A stretch of 9,411 nucleotides of DNA from Anaerolineae bacterium (GTDB taxonomy: Bacteria; Chloroflexota; Anaerolineae; B4-G1; SLSP01), in contig JAFGSL010000252.1 of NCBI GenBank assembly GCA_016934645.1, positions 1 through 9,411 on the forward strand. Reading direction: 5' to 3'. Positions 5,196 to 9,411 of the stretch are shown piece by piece. The translations under genes and the position numbers were made by a program. How positions within the stretch are numbered: the stretch's first letter is position 1; each line of letters begins with the position of its first letter. Under the pieces are notes generated by a model that searched no databases, had not been told where the DNA came from, and was given only the letters and a program-made list of their open reading frames with translations.

Positions 5196-6635
5196 ATGAA
5201 AGGATTTCGCACAATCACGCTTTTGGCGCTGCTCGTGGTAATGCTCGCGGCGTGCGCCACGCCAACACCCCAGGTCGTAATCGAGACCCAGGTTGTTGAG
5301 AAGGAAGTTGAAGTTATCAAAACGGTAGAGGTAGAAGTCGTCAAAACCGTGGAGGTAGAGAAAGAGGTCGTTAAAGAAGTCACGGTAGAAGTCGAGGTCC
5401 CGGTACGCGCCGACGGACTTCCAGAATACACCGGTGGTCCCGCCGAGATCCGCATGGGTTGGTGGGGCAATGATGACCGCGCTGCCAGAACCCTACAAGT
5501 CATTGAGCTGTTCCAGGCAGCGTATCCTGACATCAAAGTTATCGGTGAACCTAATGGCGGCGCGGGCGACCACTTTCAGATTCTCGACACACAACTGGCG
5601 GCCAACAATGCCCCAGACATTATCCAGTTCGGCGGCAACTGGCCTGATTACGTGCAGTATCTCGAACCGTTCAACGGCTATCTCGGCAAACAGCTTATGA
5701 TCGACACTCCTGAGACGTTTGACCAGAGTGCGCTTATCCCCGCGACAGATGCCGACGGCAGTCTCTATTGCATAAGCCTCGGTACAAACACACTCATCCT
5801 CGCCTACAACAAAACGATGATCGAGGCAGCGGGGGTTGCGCTCCCGAAAGACAATATGACTTGGGACGAGATGATCGCCTACGGCAAAGAGCTTAAGGCA
5901 GCACTTCCCGAAGGAGTCGCACCCTTCGTGGATAACAGTACCAACCAAGCAAACTACCTCAGCTATTTCTACACGCAGCAAGGCACCCAGATCTGGACGC
6001 TGGACGACGGCGGCAAATCCTACGCAACGGTTGAGTCCGCCCAGAAATGGCTCCAGATGTGGGCGGATATGCGCGCCGAAGGGCTAATCCCCGACGCGGA
6101 CACCACCGCAACCTACGGCGAAACCGGGACGGACAACTCGGCGCTCGTGGCGGGCAAGGCAGCAATCGGCTTGATTTGGAGCAACCAGTTAGCGGGTTAT
6201 CAGGCAGCCATGACCGACCAACTCGGCGCGACGACGCTCCCTGTAGGCGGCGAAGATTCGTACGTCATCCAGATGAGCCAGTACTTGGGTATGAGCAAGG
6301 ACAGCCAGAACAAGGAAGCGGCGGCGCTGTTCATCAACTTCTTCGTGACCAGCCCCGCGGCGGGCGCGGTACTCCAAACCAATAGAGGTATTCCTTCCTC
6401 GCCGGTTGTGCGTAAAGCTACCGGTGTCGGAGCCTCCAAGACTGATGCCGAGGTTTACCGGATCTACAACGCGGTCGCCGACCGCACGATCCCGCAAGGC
6501 CCGAACCTGCCGAACGACCAGGAGTTTGTGAACGAGCTCCAGTTGATTGGTCAGCAGGTAGCGTTTGGACAGTCCTCGGTTGACGATGCTGCAGCGGATT
6601 TGCAGGCCTTGATCGAACGTCTGGCGGTCAAGTAA
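5196..6635 (+). CDS. Sugar ABC transporter substrate-binding lipoprotein (CUT1, family 1 extracellular solute-binding protein)
   Basis: A 479-residue exported lipoprotein. Residues 1-20 form a lipoprotein signal peptide (MKGFRTITLLALLVVMLAAC) with lipobox LAAC and lipidated Cys20. A long tether of alternating Val/Glu/Lys follows (about 27-70), then the binding domain: AEIRMGWWGNDDRAARTLQVIELFQAAYPDIKV in outline (from about 83), ILDTQLAANNAPDIIQFGGNW, LILAYNKTMIEAAGV, MTWDEMIAYGKEL, AAIGLIWSNQL, AALFINFFVTSP and NRGIPSSPVVRKA. These match MalE-like sugar-binding proteins. AGGAGG (5182-5187) lies eight bases before the ATG. It captures the sugar outside the membrane and delivers it to the two permeases upstream. 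Having the binding protein last is the reverse of the commonest order. No ATPase is present, as is common for CUT1 systems that share an MsmK-type ATPase. The ligand cannot be named. Confidence 0.93.
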   Translation: MKGFRTITLLALLVVMLAACATPTPQVVIETQVVEKEVEVIKTVEVEVVKTVEVEKEVVKEVTVEVEVPVRADGLPEYTGGPAEIRMGWWGNDDRAARTLQVIELFQAAYPDIKVIGEPNGGAGDHFQILDTQLAANNAPDIIQFGGNWPDYVQYLEPFNGYLGKQLMIDTPETFDQSALIPATDADGSLYCISLGTNTLILAYNKTMIEAAGVALPKDNMTWDEMIAYGKELKAALPEGVAPFVDNSTNQANYLSYFYTQQGTQIWTLDDGGKSYATVESAQKWLQMWADMRAEGLIPDADTTATYGETGTDNSALVAGKAAIGLIWSNQLAGYQAAMTDQLGATTLPVGGEDSYVIQMSQYLGMSKDSQNKEAAALFINFFVTSPAAGAVLQTNRGIPSSPVVRKATGVGASKTDAEVYRIYNAVADRTIPQGPNLPNDQEFVNELQLIGQQVAFGQSSVDDAAADLQALIERLAVK

Positions 6636-6660
6636 CTTCCGGCAAAAGTGACAGTCACCA

Positions 6661-6692
6661 AAAGCGCGGGATCGCACGATCCCGCGCTTTTC
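6661..6692 (+). terminator. Strong intrinsic terminator after the transporter genes
   Basis: GCGCGGGATCG (6665-6675) pairs perfectly with CGATCCCGCGC (6678-6688), and flanking A (6661-6664) and T (6689-6692) runs extend the stem. With A on one side and T on the other it can work in both directions. It starts 25 bases after the binding-protein stop codon and separates the transporter from the pyrimidine genes. Confidence 0.88.
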
Positions 6693-6702
6693 CATACCCC
6701 GC

Positions 6703-6730
6703 TTGCGGAAATCCCAACTTCTGCTATCAT
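6703..6730 (+). promoter_or_regulatory. Predicted promoter of the pyr genes (extended -10)
   Basis: TTGCGG (6703-6708), a 16-base spacer, and TATCAT (6725-6730) preceded by TGC (6722-6724), an extended -10 element. Transcription would begin near 6737, only about 12 bases before the pyrC ATG, leaving no room for a standard ribosome binding site. The terminator just upstream makes a promoter here necessary. Confidence 0.55.
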
Positions 6731-6748
6731 TTGACGGGTTCTAAAGCA

Positions 6749-7810
<1,062 letters not shown>

Positions 7811-7813
7811 GCG

Positions 7814-7861
7814 GGTTCTTTTTTGTGATATTTATCTTTTCAGTCTAAGGAGGAGAGAACC
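7814..7861 (+). promoter_or_regulatory. Possible alternative RNA fold masking the pyrB ribosome binding site
   Basis: The 3' arm of the terminator plus its T-run (GGTTCTTTTTT, 7814-7824) can pair with AGGAGAGAACC (7851-7861) directly before the pyrB ATG: 8 Watson-Crick and 3 G-U pairs over a 26-base loop. This is possible because GAGAGAACC occurs twice (7793-7801 and 7853-7861). The two folds exclude each other: one stops transcription, the other covers part of the AAGGAGG site (7847-7853). The pairing is seen in the sequence; a regulatory role is inference. Confidence 0.35.
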
Positions 7862-8863
7862 ATGGAACAGATGCAAACCTTGCCAAAGTTATTCGATTTC
7901 GCTTCAATGCCGCAGAAAACGGCCCATACCAATGGCCTGACCGGCCACGACATCATTTCGGTGAACCAATTTGACCGCGATGCGCTGTCGTATATCTTCA
8001 CTCGTTCGCAGGAGATGCGCGAGTTGGTCGAGCGCGTGGGGGGCTGCGACCTGCTCAAGGGCTATGTGTTAGCCTGCCTCTTCTACGAACCGAGTACGCG
8101 CACCAGCGCCTCATTCATCGCAGCGATGGAACGTCTGGGTGGGGACGTCATTCCGATCACCCAGGGTGTGCAGTTCAGCAGCGTCAGCAAAGGAGAGAGC
8201 CTGCCCGACACTATCCGCACCCTCGAGCAATACTCAGACGTCATCGTGTTGCGCCACCCGGAGATCGGTTCGGCGAAGCTCGCAGCAGACTACGCCTCCG
8301 TGCCCGTCATCAATGCGGGGGACGGCGCGGGCGAACATCCCACCCAGGCCCTGCTCGACCTCTTCACCATCCGCGAGGAACTGGGAAGCATCGATGGTCT
8401 GAAAATCGCGATGGTGGGCGACCTGCGCTACGGGCGCACCGTCCACTCCCTCACCCGGCTGCTGATGCAGTACGACGACATCAGCCTGCGCTTCGTCTCG
8501 CCGGAAATACTGCGCCTGCCGATGGCGTTGATGAACGAGCTGATCGACCGGGGCTTCAAAGTGCGCGAAACCCACGATGTCGCCGACGTCATCGAGAACG
8601 CCGATGTATTGTACGTCACCCGCATCCAAAAAGAGCGTTTCGGCGATCCCAAGCAGTACGAAGATGTCAAGGACTGCTACGAAATCACGACAGAATTGAT
8701 GACACGCGCCAAGCCGAAAATGGTCGTTATGCATCCCCTACCCCGCGTGGGCGAGATCCACTACCATGTGGACGACGACCCGCGCGCCGCCTACTTCCGC
8801 CAGGTGAAAAATGGGATGTACGTGCGCATGGCACTGCTAGCAGCGGTGTTGGGGAAAGCATAA
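7862..8863 (+). CDS. pyrB: Aspartate carbamoyltransferase catalytic subunit, CAD-like
   Basis: A 333-residue enzyme that joins carbamoyl phosphate and aspartate into N-carbamoyl-aspartate, the committed step of pyrimidine synthesis. Carbamoyl-phosphate site: [12 protein letters not shown] (74-85, STRT loop), K110-GES of the mobile 80s-type loop, R131-H132, and HPTQALLD (159-166). Aspartate domain: [14 protein letters not shown] (184-197), TRIQKERF (253-260) and HPLPR (291-295). [40 protein letters not shown] and [21 protein letters not shown] closely match, from memory, the ATCase domain of animal CAD. About 25 extra N-terminal residues precede LTGHDIISV, where catalytic chains usually begin. 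AAGGAGG (7847-7853) lies eight bases before the ATG, with a second ATG two codons on. No regulatory subunit (pyrI) follows. The substrate of this enzyme's product is the upstream pyrC enzyme. Confidence 0.96.
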   Translation: MEQMQTLPKLFDFASMPQKTAHTNGLTGHDIISVNQFDRDALSYIFTRSQEMRELVERVGGCDLLKGYVLACLFYEPSTRTSASFIAAMERLGGDVIPITQGVQFSSVSKGESLPDTIRTLEQYSDVIVLRHPEIGSAKLAADYASVPVINAGDGAGEHPTQALLDLFTIREELGSIDGLKIAMVGDLRYGRTVHSLTRLLMQYDDISLRFVSPEILRLPMALMNELIDRGFKVRETHDVADVIENADVLYVTRIQKERFGDPKQYEDVKDCYEITTELMTRAKPKMVVMHPLPRVGEIHYHVDDDPRAAYFRQVKNGMYVRMALLAAVLGKA

Positions 8864-8900
8864 TACGTGATGCGTAATGCGTGAAAAGCCAATCACGTAT
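8863..8900. repeat. Short intergenic inverted repeat of the ACGTGAT/ATGCGT type
   Basis: ATACGTGAT (8863-8871) and ATCACGTAT (8892-8900) are exact complements 20 bases apart, and the spacer holds ATGCGT in tandem with a copy overlapping the left arm (8870-8875 and 8877-8882). It begins at the last base of the pyrB stop codon. From memory, such low-complexity ACGT/ATGCGT strings recur between genes in Chloroflexota and some other bacteria. It could fold in the pyrB-pyrF transcript; no T-run follows, so it is not a terminator. Confidence 0.6.
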
Positions 8901-8918
8901 CACAGACAGGAGGATGAA

Positions 8919-9411
8919 ATGAAACCTAGTTTTATAGACAAGTTGAACGAAGCGATCACCCGCAACAACTCGTTATTGTGCGTGGGACTGGACCCGGATG
9001 CGAGTAAGTTTCCGGCGGACTTCCAGCCAGATGCGCCTACGGTAGCGCGCGTGAAGGCGTTCTGCCTGGATATCATCGCGCAGACTGCCGACCTGGTGTG
9101 CTGCTACAAACCCAACAGCGCCTTCTTCGAGCAGTACGGTGCGGCAGGAGGGGAGGTGCTGCACGAGGTCATCGTCGCGTGCCACGCTGCCGATGTCCCC
9201 GTGCTGCTCGACGCCAAGCGCGGCGATATCGGCAGCACGGCCAAGGCTTACGCGCGCGCCGTCTTCGATGAATTGGACGCCGATGCCGTCACCGTCAGCC
9301 CGTACCTGGGCCAAGATAGCATCACGCCTTTCCTGGCATACGAGGGGAAAACGGTTTTCATCCTATGCTACACATCCAACCCCTCGGCGGCGGAAGTCCA
9401 ACAGCACGGCA
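8919..9411 (+). CDS. pyrF: Orotidine 5'-phosphate decarboxylase, type 2 (partial, 3' end outside)
   Basis: 164 complete codons from the ATG at 8919 to the window end, with no stop. The enzyme decarboxylates OMP to UMP, the last step of pyrimidine synthesis. LLCVGLDPD (19-27) binds substrate, CCYKPNSAFFEQYG (61-74) carries the conserved lysine, and VLLDAKRGDIGST (95-107) holds the catalytic D98-x-K100-xx-D103 set. VTVSPYLGQDSITPF and ILCYTSNPSA follow. KRGDIGST and KPNSAFFE mark the type 2 subfamily, distinct from E. coli PyrF. AGGAGG (8908-8913) lies five bases upstream; an ATG at 8914 is out of frame and stops at once. It stands 55 bases after pyrB and is probably co-transcribed. Whether it is fused to orotate phosphoribosyltransferase, as in some bacteria, cannot be seen here. 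Confidence 0.95.
   Translation, partial: MKPSFIDKLNEAITRNNSLLCVGLDPDASKFPADFQPDAPTVARVKAFCLDIIAQTADLVCCYKPNSAFFEQYGAAGGEVLHEVIVACHAADVPVLLDAKRGDIGSTAKAYARAVFDELDADAVTVSPYLGQDSITPFLAYEGKTVFILCYTSNPSAAEVQQHG

Noticed and set aside
5274..5405. Tandem repeat or CRISPR-like array in the start of the binding-protein gene.
   Set aside because: The repetition is at protein level (alternating Val/Glu/Lys codons), without constant repeat units or spacers.

Overview
The window reads as a bacterial chromosome segment, most likely from the phylum Chloroflexota (Anaerolineae-like). This is an inference, resting on the GC-rich coding style, the Val/Glu/Lys-rich tether after the lipobox of the binding protein (a habit of Chloroflexota lipoproteins), a short inverted repeat of the ACGTGAT/ATGCGT kind between genes, and the gene families. 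No rRNA or tRNA is present to settle it.

Left part (1-1566): the N-terminal part of a type I restriction-modification methyltransferase (hsdM) runs leftwards out of the window. Divergent from it, a near-consensus promoter sits just ahead of two hairpins and a T-run, which looks like a short non-coding RNA of about 70 nt. A broken large serine recombinase follows. It has a frameshift in a GC-dinucleotide tract and has lost its C-terminal zinc-ribbon part, so this end looks like a decayed mobile or defence region.

Middle part (1602-6692): a LacI-family regulator has its own strong promoter and, just downstream of the predicted start of transcription, an elaborate palindromic operator region with central CG steps. 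After a 456-base gap come two MalF/MalG-type sugar ABC permeases, which overlap by 17 bases, and a lipoprotein sugar-binding protein. No ATPase or sugar enzyme is present. The set is a CUT1-type carbohydrate importer that must borrow an ATPase, closed by a strong intrinsic terminator.

Right part (6703-9411): a pyrimidine biosynthesis run, pyrC-pyrB-pyrF (dihydroorotase, aspartate carbamoyltransferase, OMP decarboxylase; the last is cut by the window end). The pyrC and pyrB proteins strikingly resemble the DHOase and ATCase domains of the animal/fungal multifunctional protein CAD, and stand in the same order. The pyrC stop codon lies inside an intrinsic terminator hairpin, and the 3' arm of that hairpin can instead pair with the pyrB ribosome binding site, so pyrB may be controlled by a translation-sensitive RNA switch.
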